From Mycobacterium scrofulaceum (GTDB lineage Bacteria > Actinomycetota > Actinomycetes > Mycobacteriales > Mycobacteriaceae): a DNA stretch of 64,000 nt. The stretch is from the NCBI RefSeq assembly GCF_002086735.1, contig NZ_MVIJ01000013.1, forward strand, positions 1-64,000, written 5' to 3'. Shown in pieces: positions 44,440 to 53,604 of the stretch. The first letter of the stretch is position 1; the number at the start of each line of letters is the position of its first letter. A program made the position numbers and the translations under genes. The notes under the pieces were generated by a model. It was not told the origin of the DNA. It searched no databases and was given only the letters and a program-made list of their open reading frames with translations.

Positions 44440-46836
44440 CTACTGCGTCGCGAGAACCGAGTTCGCAGGGACCCGCGGGATCTCGGAAGCGGGCAACGGG
44501 CGGCAGAAGAAGTTCCCTTGCACGGCGTCGCACCCATAATCCTTCAGCCGCTGGGCCGTCGCGCGGTCTTCGACACCTTCCGCAACGGTGGCGATGCCGA
44601 ACGTGGATGCCAATTCGATGACGGAGCGTGCGATGGTCGCGGCGCGGTCGTCGCGCAGGATCGGCGCGATGAATTCTCGGCCGAGTTTGATCTCGTCGGC
44701 CGGTAGCTCGCGAAGATACGTCAGAGTGGCGTAGCCGCTGCCGAAGTCGTCAATCGCCACCTGAATGCCGTTGTCACGAAGGCGATTGAGCACGGTGCGG
44801 GCCTTGGCCAAGTCGGCCACCACCAGGTCCTCGGTGATCTCGATCGTGAGCGAACTGGGAGACATCCCATATCTGATCAGCACGGACATGATGCGGTCGG
44901 GCAGCGCATCCTCGTCGAGGGACGGCGCAGCCAGGTTGACCGCGACGGGGATCGCGGCACCCGCTTCCTGCCACGCGGCCGCGTCAGCGATCGCCTGGGA
45001 GAGCACCAGATCGGTGAGCGCACGCATCAACCCATGCTCGCGGACCAGGGGCAAGAATTGGGCGGGCTCCAGGACGCCGAATCGCGGATGCTGCCATCGG
45101 ACCAGCGCCTCTGCCCCGCGCATGGAACCGGTCAACGTGCTGAACTTCGGCTGGTAGAGCAGGGTCAACGAGCGGCTCTCGATCGCCCGCCGTAGCTCTC
45201 CGAGCAGTTGCAACCGAGCCATCGCATTGTCAAATGCCGGCGCCTCGCCAAGCTGGGCGCCCATTTCGGGTATGTAGGTCTGCACATTGGTCGATCCCGC
45301 GAGGTGGGCATAGAAGCGTGCGGCATCGGCCTGTTTGATGAGATTGCCCGGCGCAGGGGCAGTGGCGAGTGCCGAATCGGCCGACGCCACACCGATACTC
45401 ACGCGGACGTCCAGGCGGTGGTCGTCGATGTCGACGGGCTCTTCGAAAGATCGGGCCAGCCCGTTGGCAAGGTGCACCGCGACGCCGGGACGGTCTTCGA
45501 CCAGGATGGCGAATTCGTCCCCTCCCATCCGCGCTACGGTGTGGCTCTCGTCGACGTTGGCCTGGATCCGCTCGCCGACGCCGCGCAACAGCTTGTCGCC
45601 GACGTCATAACCGAGCGTGTCGTTCACCAACCTGAAATCGTCCACGCCGACCGTCAATACGCTGACCGGCACGCTGTGCTGGACGTGCAATCGCAGCGCA
45701 TGCGCCAGGCGATCGTCGAAGAGTCGCTGATTTGCCAATCCGGTCAGCGGGTCCCGCAGCGTGGCGTCGGACACCGCGACAAGTAGGCGTTGCTTTCGTT
45801 CGAGGAGCAAGATGTGGCGGGCCAGGGTGGTAAGGAACAGCACCACGCAAACGGCGAAAATGAACGCCTCGCCCCGGTTTGTGGGCCAAAAGTGAACAGC
45901 GCCAACCACAATGGCCAGTAAAACCGGCAGGTACGGCAGCCACAGCGACGCCCTCGACGAGGGCTGCGAAAAACCGAGGTCGGGTTCCGGTCCCGGCCGG
46001 GAGGTGAGCCCCGACAGGGCGAAGAAGTACATTCCGACGGCCCCGCCAAGAATGACGAGGTCGCTGGGCGCTTGGGCGGCATGATCATTGAAGACGTTGG
46101 CCACACCGGCCGCCGCGATGACAGCCCACCCCAGCATCATCAGCGATGGTGAAAGTTTGCGGCCCGCTTCGGCCTTCATCACAACGATGAAGGCCAGGGC
46201 GACCAGGCCCACGTACACCCCCGCGGCGGTGGCCAACAGTATTCGTGAAACGCTGAGCGCCTGGCCTAGCTGCGCCGAGCGACCGAGCGGCAGAATGACG
46301 AAAACGACCAGGAGCGACGCGGCGACGAGGATGCCGTCAAGCAGCAGGCCTATTCCGAAGCGGGAGTCGTCCCGGCTGGGGATCACGATTGCCCCGGCCA
46401 ACGCGCAGAACGGCAAGATCAGATAGCCCAGGTTGGCCGAAGACATACTGGCGACCGGAAGACCGCCACCGAGTGCGACGTGGCACCACACTGCTTCGCC
46501 GGCAGACCAGCCCACCAATCCGGCCGACATGGCGGTCCACGCGAGACGTTGGCGGCCTCGGGAACGCCGGGCGGCCCCGACCGAACAGATGGTGGCGAAA
46601 ACGCCCGCAATGACCGAGCCCGCCGGGGCGACTGCCGCTCTTCCCGGGGCGCCGTCCGAGCTGACCAACATCGCCGCGAAGACGAGTAGCGCGACCGTTG
46701 CCAACACGATCACCGCTAGTCGGCTTCGTGTCAGTGACAACTTTTCCCTTACTCTGCCGGGTGCGGGTCGCAAGAAGGATAATTCACACCGCAAAAGTAG
46801 GGTCGCAGATTTACTTAGCTGTTTCTCGGTTATCAC
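44440..46836 (-). CDS. Membrane GGDEF-EAL protein
   Basis: 798-aa protein with eight or so membrane helices (to about residue 340), a GGDEF domain (about 355-525) with intact MGGDEF, and a C-terminal EAL domain (about 545-790) with EALVRW, DDFGSGY and EGVE. In the EAL motif normally reading KIDRSF the sequence is KLGREF: the Lys is kept and the Asp is replaced by Gly, which may weaken phosphodiesterase activity. It could be a bifunctional c-di-GMP enzyme. The start is GTG at 46836. It is divergent from a small membrane protein gene. Confidence 0.88.
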   Translation of the reverse strand: MITEKQLSKSATLLLRCELSFLRPAPGRVREKLSLTRSRLAVIVLATVALLVFAAMLVSSDGAPGRAAVAPAGSVIAGVFATICSVGAARRSRGRQRLAWTAMSAGLVGWSAGEAVWCHVALGGGLPVASMSSANLGYLILPFCALAGAIVIPSRDDSRFGIGLLLDGILVAASLLVVFVILPLGRSAQLGQALSVSRILLATAAGVYVGLVALAFIVVMKAEAGRKLSPSLMMLGWAVIAAAGVANVFNDHAAQAPSDLVILGGAVGMYFFALSGLTSRPGPEPDLGFSQPSSRASLWLPYLPVLLAIVVGAVHFWPTNRGEAFIFAVCVVLFLTTLARHILLLERKQRLLVAVSDATLRDPLTGLANQRLFDDRLAHALRLHVQHSVPVSVLTVGVDDFRLVNDTLGYDVGDKLLRGVGERIQANVDESHTVARMGGDEFAILVEDRPGVAVHLANGLARSFEEPVDIDDHRLDVRVSIGVASADSALATAPAPGNLIKQADAARFYAHLAGSTNVQTYIPEMGAQLGEAPAFDNAMARLQLLGELRRAIESRSLTLLYQPKFSTLTGSMRGAEALVRWQHPRFGVLEPAQFLPLVREHGLMRALTDLVLSQAIADAAAWQEAGAAIPVAVNLAAPSLDEDALPDRIMSVLIRYGMSPSSLTIEITEDLVVADLAKARTVLNRLRDNGIQVAIDDFGSGYATLTYLRELPADEIKLGREFIAPILRDDRAATIARSVIELASTFGIATVAEGVEDRATAQRLKDYGCDAVQGNFFCRPLPASEIPRVPANSVLATQ

Positions 46837-46887
46837 GGCCCGGAATGCGGGCGCAACGTCACATCACTCCGCGTAGCCGCCGGGGCT

Positions 46888-46920
46888 CATCTGAACGACG
46901 CGCCGTTGCGCGTTCAGATG
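46888..46920. promoter_or_regulatory. Inverted repeat overlapping the start codon of the next gene
   Basis: CATCTGAACG (46888-46897) and CGTTCAGATG (46911-46920) form a perfect 10-bp inverted repeat with a 13-bp spacer whose inner bases (CGC/GCG) extend the stem. The last three bases are the probable ATG of the small membrane protein gene. In RNA this hairpin would hide the start codon; on DNA it could be an operator shared by the divergent genes. Confidence 0.5.
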
Positions 46921-47391
46921 TCAGCAATGGATATGGTCGCTGCGGTATTCACTGAGTTCATGATCAACACCGTGACGACCGTCGTCGTCGCACTGCTGGG
47001 CGTGCACATCATCGCGAAGTTCTTCTTCTTCACCCTGCCCTATACCAGACGACGTCGCGCGCTCGACGCGAGCTACGGCGACCGCCCGTCCGCAACCTCG
47101 ACCTCGGACTGGGTCCTGCTGGTCTTCACCGTCCTGCTCTGTGCCCTGCTGCTGTGGCGCGGAGTCGAAGCCGTAAGTTTCCTCGGCGGCTTGTGGATCG
47201 GTGCCACCCTGATCCAGTTGTATTTTCACCGCTTTCACGAGCCGGTGCCCGCCGAGCGCGCGGCACCGCCACCGACCTCGCCGCTCAAGGAGATGTCGTA
47301 TGCGATTCAGTCGTCGCCCTGGCGCGCGTGGCCGCAGATCGCGGTGCTCGCGGTGCTCGTCGCTTGGAGCTTGACGCTGCTAATTCACTGA
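46918..47391 (+). CDS. Small membrane protein, 157 aa
   Basis: Protein with three or four hydrophobic segments (INTVTTVVVALLGVHIIAKF, WVLLVFTVLLCALLLWRG, the FLGGLWIGATLIQLY region and IAVLAVLVAWSLTLLI). No family is recognised. The ATG at 46918 was taken as start; a further ATG at 46927 is possible. Divergent from the GGDEF-EAL gene; a joint role cannot be shown. Confidence 0.6.
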   Translation: MSAMDMVAAVFTEFMINTVTTVVVALLGVHIIAKFFFFTLPYTRRRRALDASYGDRPSATSTSDWVLLVFTVLLCALLLWRGVEAVSFLGGLWIGATLIQLYFHRFHEPVPAERAAPPPTSPLKEMSYAIQSSPWRAWPQIAVLAVLVAWSLTLLIH

Positions 47392-47443
47392 CTGGTGCGA
47401 CGCGGCACGCAGATCGCCTGACGTCGGATGGTTTCCGGTGGGG

Positions 47444-47797
47444 TCACGTGCAAAGGGTGGGGGCGTCGCACACGTTGCCGGGGCAGTAGATCGAGTGGGC
47501 GGCGTCGACCATGGTGCCGACGTCCAATAACGTGACCCCCCTGGCGTCCAGGTGGGCGTGGACGTCGTCGGCGATCTGTTGTGGCGTCCAACCCCAGGTG
47601 AGGTCGTAGCAGATGAGGTGCGCCTCCCCGATGAGTGCCTCTTCCGTCCTGGGTGGCCAGCTGAGACCGACGGCGCGCAGCTGCGCGAGGTAAGCGTCAT
47701 CTTGGGGGGTGTTCGCGCTCGCAACCGCGACGCTGCCCATGAAGGCGGCGGCCATCACGGGAATCGTTAGTCCGGCCAGCCGGCGGGGTGAGGGCAT
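47444..47797 (-). CDS. DUF732 secreted protein
   Basis: 117-aa secreted protein with a signal peptide (residues 1-30, FMGSVAVASA end) and a mature DUF732 domain: DDAYLAQLRAVGLSW, AHLICYDLTWGWTPQQIADD and the Cys pair in IYCPGNVC. The family is common in mycobacteria and its function is unknown. The ATG at 47797 has AAGGGAG upstream. Confidence 0.82.
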   Translation of the reverse strand: MPSPRRLAGLTIPVMAAAFMGSVAVASANTPQDDAYLAQLRAVGLSWPPRTEEALIGEAHLICYDLTWGWTPQQIADDVHAHLDARGVTLLDVGTMVDAAHSIYCPGNVCDAPTLCT

Positions 47798-47872
47798 CGA
47801 TTCGCTCCCTTTCTGCGAGGCCGCCAGCAGCTCGCGGGTCCACAGCAGAATAACCAAACAACATTCGCCGCA

Positions 47873-48196
47873 TTGCGATTTGCCACCGGTGTGAGCGCAT
47901 GGCTTGCTCCCAAAAGGGCTGCGGCTCTGCTCGGATTGGGTTCTGACCGTCAGCAGCCGCTCACCACCCGACTGTTCGGCTCCCGCGAACTCACGCTCGC
48001 CCTGGCCATCACGGACACTGCCTCACCCCGGTTGCGCGCTCGCGCGCTGCAACTGGGCCTTCTCGTCGACACCTTGGACGTCATCGCGGCCGTCCATGGC
48101 GTCCGGCGCCACACCTTGTCGCCGGCCGGCGCGGTCGCCTGCGGCGGCGGCGCGGCGCTTTTTGCTTGCCTCGGGCTGGCGGCGCTCGCCGGCTGA
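47873..48196 (+). CDS. Hypothetical membrane protein, 107 aa
   Basis: Ala/Leu-rich protein with a likely amphipathic start (APKRAAALLGLGSDRQQP) and hydrophobic segments (LTLALAITDTASP and the C-terminal GGGAALFACLGLAALAG). It resembles small conserved actinobacterial membrane proteins (recall). The start is TTG at 47873; GTG codons downstream are possible. Confidence is moderate. Confidence 0.5.
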   Translation: MRFATGVSAWLAPKRAAALLGLGSDRQQPLTTRLFGSRELTLALAITDTASPRLRARALQLGLLVDTLDVIAAVHGVRRHTLSPAGAVACGGGAALFACLGLAALAG

Positions 48197-48268
48197 CGAC
48201 GCCCCCGACGTTCCCGCCGCACAGCCACGGCGGGGCCACCAGCAACCGACTGACTAACCGGCTGTAGC

Positions 48269-48829
48269 GTGGCGGCCGTGAAGTCGTCCCTGGTGTACTC
48301 CTCCGTCGCGGCCTGCGTCGCGGCGACCGTCCTGGCGATCGCCGCGTCGGACAACGCAGCCGCGGCCGGCTCGTGCCCGACCACGCCACCGCAGAGCGGC
48401 GGAACGCCCGATTGGACGCTGACCGGGACCACCGGCAGCGTCGCGGTCACCGGATCGACGGATACGACGGCCCCGCGCGTCGATGTGACGGCGCCGTTCA
48501 GCGTGACCCAGACGCAGGTGCACACGCTGCACGCCGGAGACGGACCGGTCGTCTCGCCCAACGCCCGGGTTTCCGTCTGCTACATGGGCGTCGACGGACG
48601 CGACGGGTCGGTGTTCGACAACAGCTACGAACGGGGCGCCCCGGTCGACTTTCCGCTCAACGGAGTCGTGCCCGGCTTCCAGAAGGCGATCGCGGGGCAA
48701 AAGGTCGGGTCCACGGTTGCCGTCGCGATGACCTCCGCGGACGGCTACCCCAACGGTCAGCCCAGCGCGGGAATCCGGCCGGGCGACTCGCTCGTCTTTG
48801 CGATCAAAATCCTGAGCGCCTCCGGCTAG
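48269..48829 (+). CDS. Exported FKBP-type peptidyl-prolyl isomerase
   Basis: 186-aa protein. An N-terminal signal peptide (to about residue 33, VLAIAASDNAAAAGS) precedes a mature part with a beta-rich stretch and an FKBP fold: VSVCYMGVDGRDGSVFDNSY, RGAPVDFPLNGVVPGFQKAI and GDSLVFAIKIL. Aromatic pocket residues (Tyr in CYMG, Phe in VFDNS and FPL) are present. It would assist folding of exported proteins. The start GTG at 48269 or 48278. Confidence 0.83.
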   Translation: MAAVKSSLVYSSVAACVAATVLAIAASDNAAAAGSCPTTPPQSGGTPDWTLTGTTGSVAVTGSTDTTAPRVDVTAPFSVTQTQVHTLHAGDGPVVSPNARVSVCYMGVDGRDGSVFDNSYERGAPVDFPLNGVVPGFQKAIAGQKVGSTVAVAMTSADGYPNGQPSAGIRPGDSLVFAIKILSASG

Positions 48830-48948
48830 CCCCGCAGCCAAACACCCTGTCGCGCAACTACTCCCGAACCGCGCTTGTCGTGGAATCGTAGCCGGCCTCG
48901 GGCATCATCGTGCGAATTTCGCGCGAGATACCGGGCGGCCGAGAGAAA

Positions 48949-51231
48949 TCAGGGACGACGCAGGGTGATGATGGTGACGTCGTCTTCGATATGGCCCGAC
49001 GCCATCGCCGTCCAGATTCGAGACGCCGGCGTCTCGCCCGCGCGCCCAAGGGTTTCCGCCAACCGGTCGAGGCCATCGTCGATCGCCTCGCCGCGCCGCT
49101 CGACCAGGCCGTCGGAGTACAGGACCATCCCCTGGCCGGGCTCGACGGTGAATGTGCTGGGCGCGTAGCTCACGCCTTTGATCCCGACGGGCGGTGAAAG
49201 CCGTATCGGTGCGGGGACGGCTGTGCGGACCGTGTCGGTGAGGAACGGCATCAGGTGGCCGGCGGAGGCGGCCTCCACGTGTCCCGACGCCAGGTCGACC
49301 CGCGCGGCGATCACGGTGGCGAAGGCGCCGGGCAGCATGTGCAGGCAGAAGTCGTTGAGCTGGCCCAGCGCCTCGGCGGGCGCGGCCCCGGCGAACAACT
49401 GAGCGCGCAGGGCGTTGCGCAACGCCGCCATGATGCCCGCGGCGGCGATGCCGTGCCCGGCGACGTCGCCGATCAGCACGATCAGCCGCCCGTCGCGCAG
49501 TTCGAACGCGTCATACCAGTCGCCGCCGACGTTATCGCCCGCGGCCGGCTCGTAGTGCGCCGACAGCTGCCAGTTGTCCAGTGCCGGGATCACGTCGGGC
49601 AGCAGGCTGCGCTGGAGCGTCTCGGCGACCCGCAGCGCGCCGCGCGTGCGCCGGTACAGCGACTCCACCAGGTGGCGGCGCAACGCCCCGACGGACTCCG
49701 TGTCGCTCAGCGTCCACGGCTCGCTGCGCCGGCGAACGATCTCGCGCCATCGGTCGAACGACTTGCGTGGGCTGAGCCGGACCGTGTCACCCTCGCTGAT
49801 CGCGATCGACTTGTTGTGCGGATCCCCTCCCCAGTCCACCGAGCGCAGCACCTCCCGCCGGAACCAGACTGCGTACTGCCCGTCGGGCAGGTTGATCGCG
49901 ACCGCGCCGGCGGCCAGTTGGGGGTCGAGGCCGAGCGCGGGCAGCTCGCGCGACAAGGATTCGGTGATGGCGATTTCGTCGTCGGCGTCGCGCGCCCAGT
50001 CCATGACGGCGGCGACGACCTCTGGCGGCGGAACCGACCCGCGCACCCGCCGGTCCCCTTGGATGTCGACGACGACGCCGTCGGCGGGCACGAGATCGAG
50101 CAGGTCGGGCGCCCCGAGCAGCGCCCCTGTCAGGGGCTCGCTGTCGTTGAGCGTGGCGGCGGTGAGTTTGCCCAGCACCGCCTGCGCGGCCAACCGCTTG
50201 TGCAGCTGCTCATCCTCGAAGCGGTCGACGAGCCGTAGCGACAGGGTCGAGCCGAGGAACTCGGCCGCCGCGCGGGTGCCGAACGGCGGCAGGTGCGGAC
50301 CGGCGTAGTGGTGGCAGGCGATGAGCCCCCACAACCGGCCCCGCCGCAGCAGCGAGATCGACATCGAGGCGTGCACGCCCATGTTCCGCAGGTACTCGAT
50401 GTGGATCGGTGAGACGCTGCGCAGTGTGGCGAAGGTGAGGTCCAGCGGCGTACCGCTCGCCGGGTCGGCGGCCGGCACCACCGGTGCCGGCGTGTAGTCG
50501 ACGTCGGAGATCAGGCGGATCCAGTTCTTCTCGTACAGCGCGCGCGCCTGCGCGGGGATGTCGGTGGACGGGTAGTGCAGGCCGAGGAACGAGTTGAGGT
50601 CGTCGCGCTTGGCTTCGGCGACGACCTCGCCGTTGTACTCCTCGTCGTAGCGGTACACCATCACGCGGTCGAAGCCGGTCAGTTCGCGGACCGCACGCGC
50701 CGCGGTGTCGTACAGCTCGGGCAGCGTGGAGGCCCGGTTCAGCTCCTCCACCGCGCCTCGCACCGCCTGGTAGGTGTTCGGGAACGAGAACGGTCTTTCC
50801 CCGTAGGCGATTTCGAGTTCCACCAGGAGCACACCGCCGGGGTCGCGGTGCATGATGGCGTCGAAGGCCCGCGGCTCGCCCGCAACGTCGATCGCGCACT
50901 CGATCGGGTTGCGTCGGCGCAGATCGCGGGAGGCCCGCGCCGTCCGCTCGAGGCGGGTGGCCTGTTCCGGTCCGACGAGCGCCGACAGGTGCCGGCCGAC
51001 GACGGCGTCGGCGGGCCGGCCGAGCAGTTGGGCGACATTGGCGCTGACCTGGCGGACCTCGAAGTCGTCCTCGCGCACCACCGCGAGCACACCGCGCGGC
51101 TGGATGCTTCCCGGAATGTGGATCGGCTCGCGCGCGCAGTTGTCGAGGTCGATGGGCGTGCCGACAGGGACGAGGTCGTCGAGCGGTTGACTCTGCGTTG
51201 GCGGCGGCGGGACTTGTGCCTGGTCGGTCAC
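48949..51231 (-). CDS. Bacteriophytochrome with SpoIIE-type phosphatase output
   Basis: 760-aa photoreceptor. PAS domain with the chromophore-binding Cys32 in NCAREPIHIPGSIQP, GAF domain with LGLHYPSTDIP (Asp224), SPIHIEYLRNMGVHASMS (His277) and GLIACHHY, and a PHY domain with the tongue motif SPRKSF. The output module at about 530-760 is a PP2C/SpoIIE phosphatase with GDNVGGDWYDAF, IGDVAGHGIAAAGIMAAL and LYSDGLVERR. It should bind biliverdin and switch between red and far-red forms; a SpoIIE domain would dephosphorylate a STAS anti-anti-sigma partner not found here. The start is GTG at 51231. Confidence 0.88.
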   Translation of the reverse strand: MTDQAQVPPPPTQSQPLDDLVPVGTPIDLDNCAREPIHIPGSIQPRGVLAVVREDDFEVRQVSANVAQLLGRPADAVVGRHLSALVGPEQATRLERTARASRDLRRRNPIECAIDVAGEPRAFDAIMHRDPGGVLLVELEIAYGERPFSFPNTYQAVRGAVEELNRASTLPELYDTAARAVRELTGFDRVMVYRYDEEYNGEVVAEAKRDDLNSFLGLHYPSTDIPAQARALYEKNWIRLISDVDYTPAPVVPAADPASGTPLDLTFATLRSVSPIHIEYLRNMGVHASMSISLLRRGRLWGLIACHHYAGPHLPPFGTRAAAEFLGSTLSLRLVDRFEDEQLHKRLAAQAVLGKLTAATLNDSEPLTGALLGAPDLLDLVPADGVVVDIQGDRRVRGSVPPPEVVAAVMDWARDADDEIAITESLSRELPALGLDPQLAAGAVAINLPDGQYAVWFRREVLRSVDWGGDPHNKSIAISEGDTVRLSPRKSFDRWREIVRRRSEPWTLSDTESVGALRRHLVESLYRRTRGALRVAETLQRSLLPDVIPALDNWQLSAHYEPAAGDNVGGDWYDAFELRDGRLIVLIGDVAGHGIAAAGIMAALRNALRAQLFAGAAPAEALGQLNDFCLHMLPGAFATVIAARVDLASGHVEAASAGHLMPFLTDTVRTAVPAPIRLSPPVGIKGVSYAPSTFTVEPGQGMVLYSDGLVERRGEAIDDGLDRLAETLGRAGETPASRIWTAMASGHIEDDVTIITLRRP

Positions 51232-51515
51232 GCAGTCGGCTCTGTCGGTTCGCTGACGGGTAACAGTCTTGGGTCGTGACGTATCAAAACCGAATCCCTA
51301 ACTCGCCCAAGCTGTTTCCCCTCTTGCCGCATCCGCTCGCGACGGGTGGGGCATGTGCACCGGCGGCGGCTTCCCGCCGGTCACCATGCCGGTTTGGCCG
51401 CCCCACCGACCCTGCGACCCCCTGGTTGCGTTCATGTCAATTACTCGAGCCTATGTGTTGCGGTCTTCCGCCGTCACCTCGTCCGCAGCAATCACCAATG
51501 TAATCTGAGCAGGAC

Positions 51516-52163
51516 ATGCGCCAGATCGACCTTCCAACACGCCGCCGTTTGTCGGTCGCGATGAAGGAGGGTTCAGGGGCGGAACACGTCGCCGCTGAAC
51601 AGAGCGCGTTCGTTTCCGAATTGGTTGCCGGTCGGGTCACAGGTCGCGGTTATTCCGAATACCTGCTGCGGTTGCGGGTGGTGTACGCCGCCCTCGAGGA
51701 CGCCATGCGGGCGCGCCGCAAGGAGCCGATGGTCGCCGCCGTGTACGACCCGGCGTTGGAGCGCCTCGCGGCCATCGACGCCGATCTGCGCCACTGGCGC
51801 ACCGACGGCACGCGCGACGTCGAATCCCCCGCCGCGACGGCATACGGCGAGCGGCTCGCCACGCTGACGTGGGGCGGCTCGCTGGTGGCCCACCATTACA
51901 CGCGCTATCTCGGAGACCTCTCCGGAGGCCGGGTCATTTTCAAGGCCCTCGAACGCACATTTGATCTTCGCGGCGTCGGGCTCGCGTTCTACGAATTTCC
52001 CGTGCGGCCCAAGCCGTACAAAGACGCCTATCGTGCCCGCCTTGATGCGCTCCGCCCGAGTGCGCGCGACGTCGACCGCATCGTCGACGAAGTCAGATTG
52101 GCCTTCGGGTTGAATCACGCCTTGCTCGACGAACTGGCCGAGCACATCCCGCGCCGGCGTTGA
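51516..52163 (+). CDS. Biliverdin-producing heme oxygenase
   Basis: 215-aa HO-1-type heme oxygenase. The heme-ligating proximal His is in GSGAEHVAAEQSAF (His24); the distal helix has YTRYLGDLSGGRVIFKALE. It opens heme to biliverdin, CO and iron. It is divergent from the bacteriophytochrome gene and so makes its chromophore, a textbook BphO-BphP pair. Mycobacteria generally degrade heme with MhuD (a different fold). The ATG at 51516 is supported by GAGCAGGAC upstream. Confidence 0.88.
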   Translation: MRQIDLPTRRRLSVAMKEGSGAEHVAAEQSAFVSELVAGRVTGRGYSEYLLRLRVVYAALEDAMRARRKEPMVAAVYDPALERLAAIDADLRHWRTDGTRDVESPAATAYGERLATLTWGGSLVAHHYTRYLGDLSGGRVIFKALERTFDLRGVGLAFYEFPVRPKPYKDAYRARLDALRPSARDVDRIVDEVRLAFGLNHALLDELAEHIPRRR

Positions 52164-52170
52164 CGCTCTC

Positions 52171-53604
52171 CTAGACGTTGAGTCCCGAGAACATGATCCG
52201 GCTGGGGTCGTACTTCTGGCGCACGGCGGTGAGCCTCGACAGGTTCGAGCTGAAGTACCGCGACGCGGGTTGGTTGGCTTCGATGTAGTTGACGTAGCCG
52301 CCGACCGAGTACGGTTGCACCGCTTGGTGTGCGGTGTTGAGCCAGTTGGTTGCGGCCGCCACGTCACCGGTTTCGACGTACCACTGCACCAGCGCGTACT
52401 GGCGTCGCCACGGAAAGGCCGTCGCGCCGGGCGCAACGTCGGCGAGAGCACCGTCGAGTGCGTGCATGATCGCCAACATGCGGCCCGCGCCGCGGGGGAA
52501 TGCATCGACCGCCTTGGCGATCCCCTGAGCAGTGGCCGCGTTGACCACCGGCAGCACATCGGATCCGCCGACATATCCCAGCGGTGACGGGTTGAGGTTG
52601 CCGACGGCAAGGTAGTTCACCAGGTCCAGATAGTTGAAGGTGTGGTTCTCGGTCCCGGTCGGTTGGACCCCAACGGCTTTGGTGAGGGCCGACCCGACGC
52701 TGCTTCCCGACCCCACCGGACACGTCGCCATGATGCGGCAGTGCGTCCCCATCGAATCCACGGTGGCATCCGCCAGCGCCCAGCTGTTCCGATCGGCGGT
52801 GCGCAGCCAGTTCTGCCAACCGACCAGAACCTGCGCGAACGCCTCCGGCGGGAAGTTGAGGTTGACCACGTCAAGGTCCGTTGTGGGGAACGTCGCGAAA
52901 GTCAGCGAGGTGGTGACGCCGAAGTTGCCGCCGCCACCACCGCGCAGCGCCCAGAACAGGTCGGGATTGCTCGCGTTCGATGCGGTCACCGCCTGGCCGC
53001 CGGGCAGGACCACCGACGCCGACACCAGCTGGTCACAAAGCAGGCCGGCGTGGCGGGAATTGGCGCCCAGCCCCCCACCCAGCGCGTGCCCGGAGGCCCC
53101 GACCGACGGGCAGGTGCCGGTCGGGATGCCGCGGCCGGCGCCGGCCAACGTCTGGTGCATCGCATACAAGCTCGTCGCCGGCGTCACCGTGACGTGCCCG
53201 GTGCCGGCGTCGTAGTTGACGCCCCCGGGCAGCTGACGCAGGTCCAGCACCATGACCCCGTTTGCCGTGGACGCACCGATGTAGGAATGGCCGCCGCTGC
53301 GCGGGGCCACCTTCAGGTTGTGGGCCGCGGCGAAGGCCATCGCCTTCTGCACGTCCGCCGGCGATGCCGGGGTGACGATCGCGGCTGGCGTCAGGCCGTT
53401 GTAATTGGTGTTGAACACCTGCTTGGCCGCCCCGAAGCCGCCGCTGCCCGGCAGCAACACCTGCCCACCGATGGCTGTCGACAGACCCTCCCAACCGGTG
53501 GGGTTGGGAGCGGCGGTGGCCCGCGCCGAGCCGAACACCGTGCTCGCGGCCAGCGCTCCGGCGGCTCCCCGCAGAAACGTCTGGCGTGAGATTTCACGCG
53601 CCAC
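52171..53604 (-). CDS. Tat-exported FAD-binding oxidoreductase (berberine bridge enzyme-like)
   Basis: 477-aa flavoprotein. An N-terminal Tat-type signal (SRQTFLRGAAGALAASTVFG) is followed by a PCMH-type FAD domain. The flavin is probably held by two covalent links: His in PRSGGHSYIG (about residue 105) and Cys in TGTCPSVGASGHALGGG. The C-terminal BBE motif appears as QKYDPSRIMFSG. Such enzymes oxidise sugars, alcohols or polyketides outside the cytosol. It is just 7 bp from the convergent heme oxygenase stop. Confidence 0.85.
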   Translation of the reverse strand: MAREISRQTFLRGAAGALAASTVFGSARATAAPNPTGWEGLSTAIGGQVLLPGSGGFGAAKQVFNTNYNGLTPAAIVTPASPADVQKAMAFAAAHNLKVAPRSGGHSYIGASTANGVMVLDLRQLPGGVNYDAGTGHVTVTPATSLYAMHQTLAGAGRGIPTGTCPSVGASGHALGGGLGANSRHAGLLCDQLVSASVVLPGGQAVTASNASNPDLFWALRGGGGGNFGVTTSLTFATFPTTDLDVVNLNFPPEAFAQVLVGWQNWLRTADRNSWALADATVDSMGTHCRIMATCPVGSGSSVGSALTKAVGVQPTGTENHTFNYLDLVNYLAVGNLNPSPLGYVGGSDVLPVVNAATAQGIAKAVDAFPRGAGRMLAIMHALDGALADVAPGATAFPWRRQYALVQWYVETGDVAAATNWLNTAHQAVQPYSVGGYVNYIEANQPASRYFSSNLSRLTAVRQKYDPSRIMFSGLNV

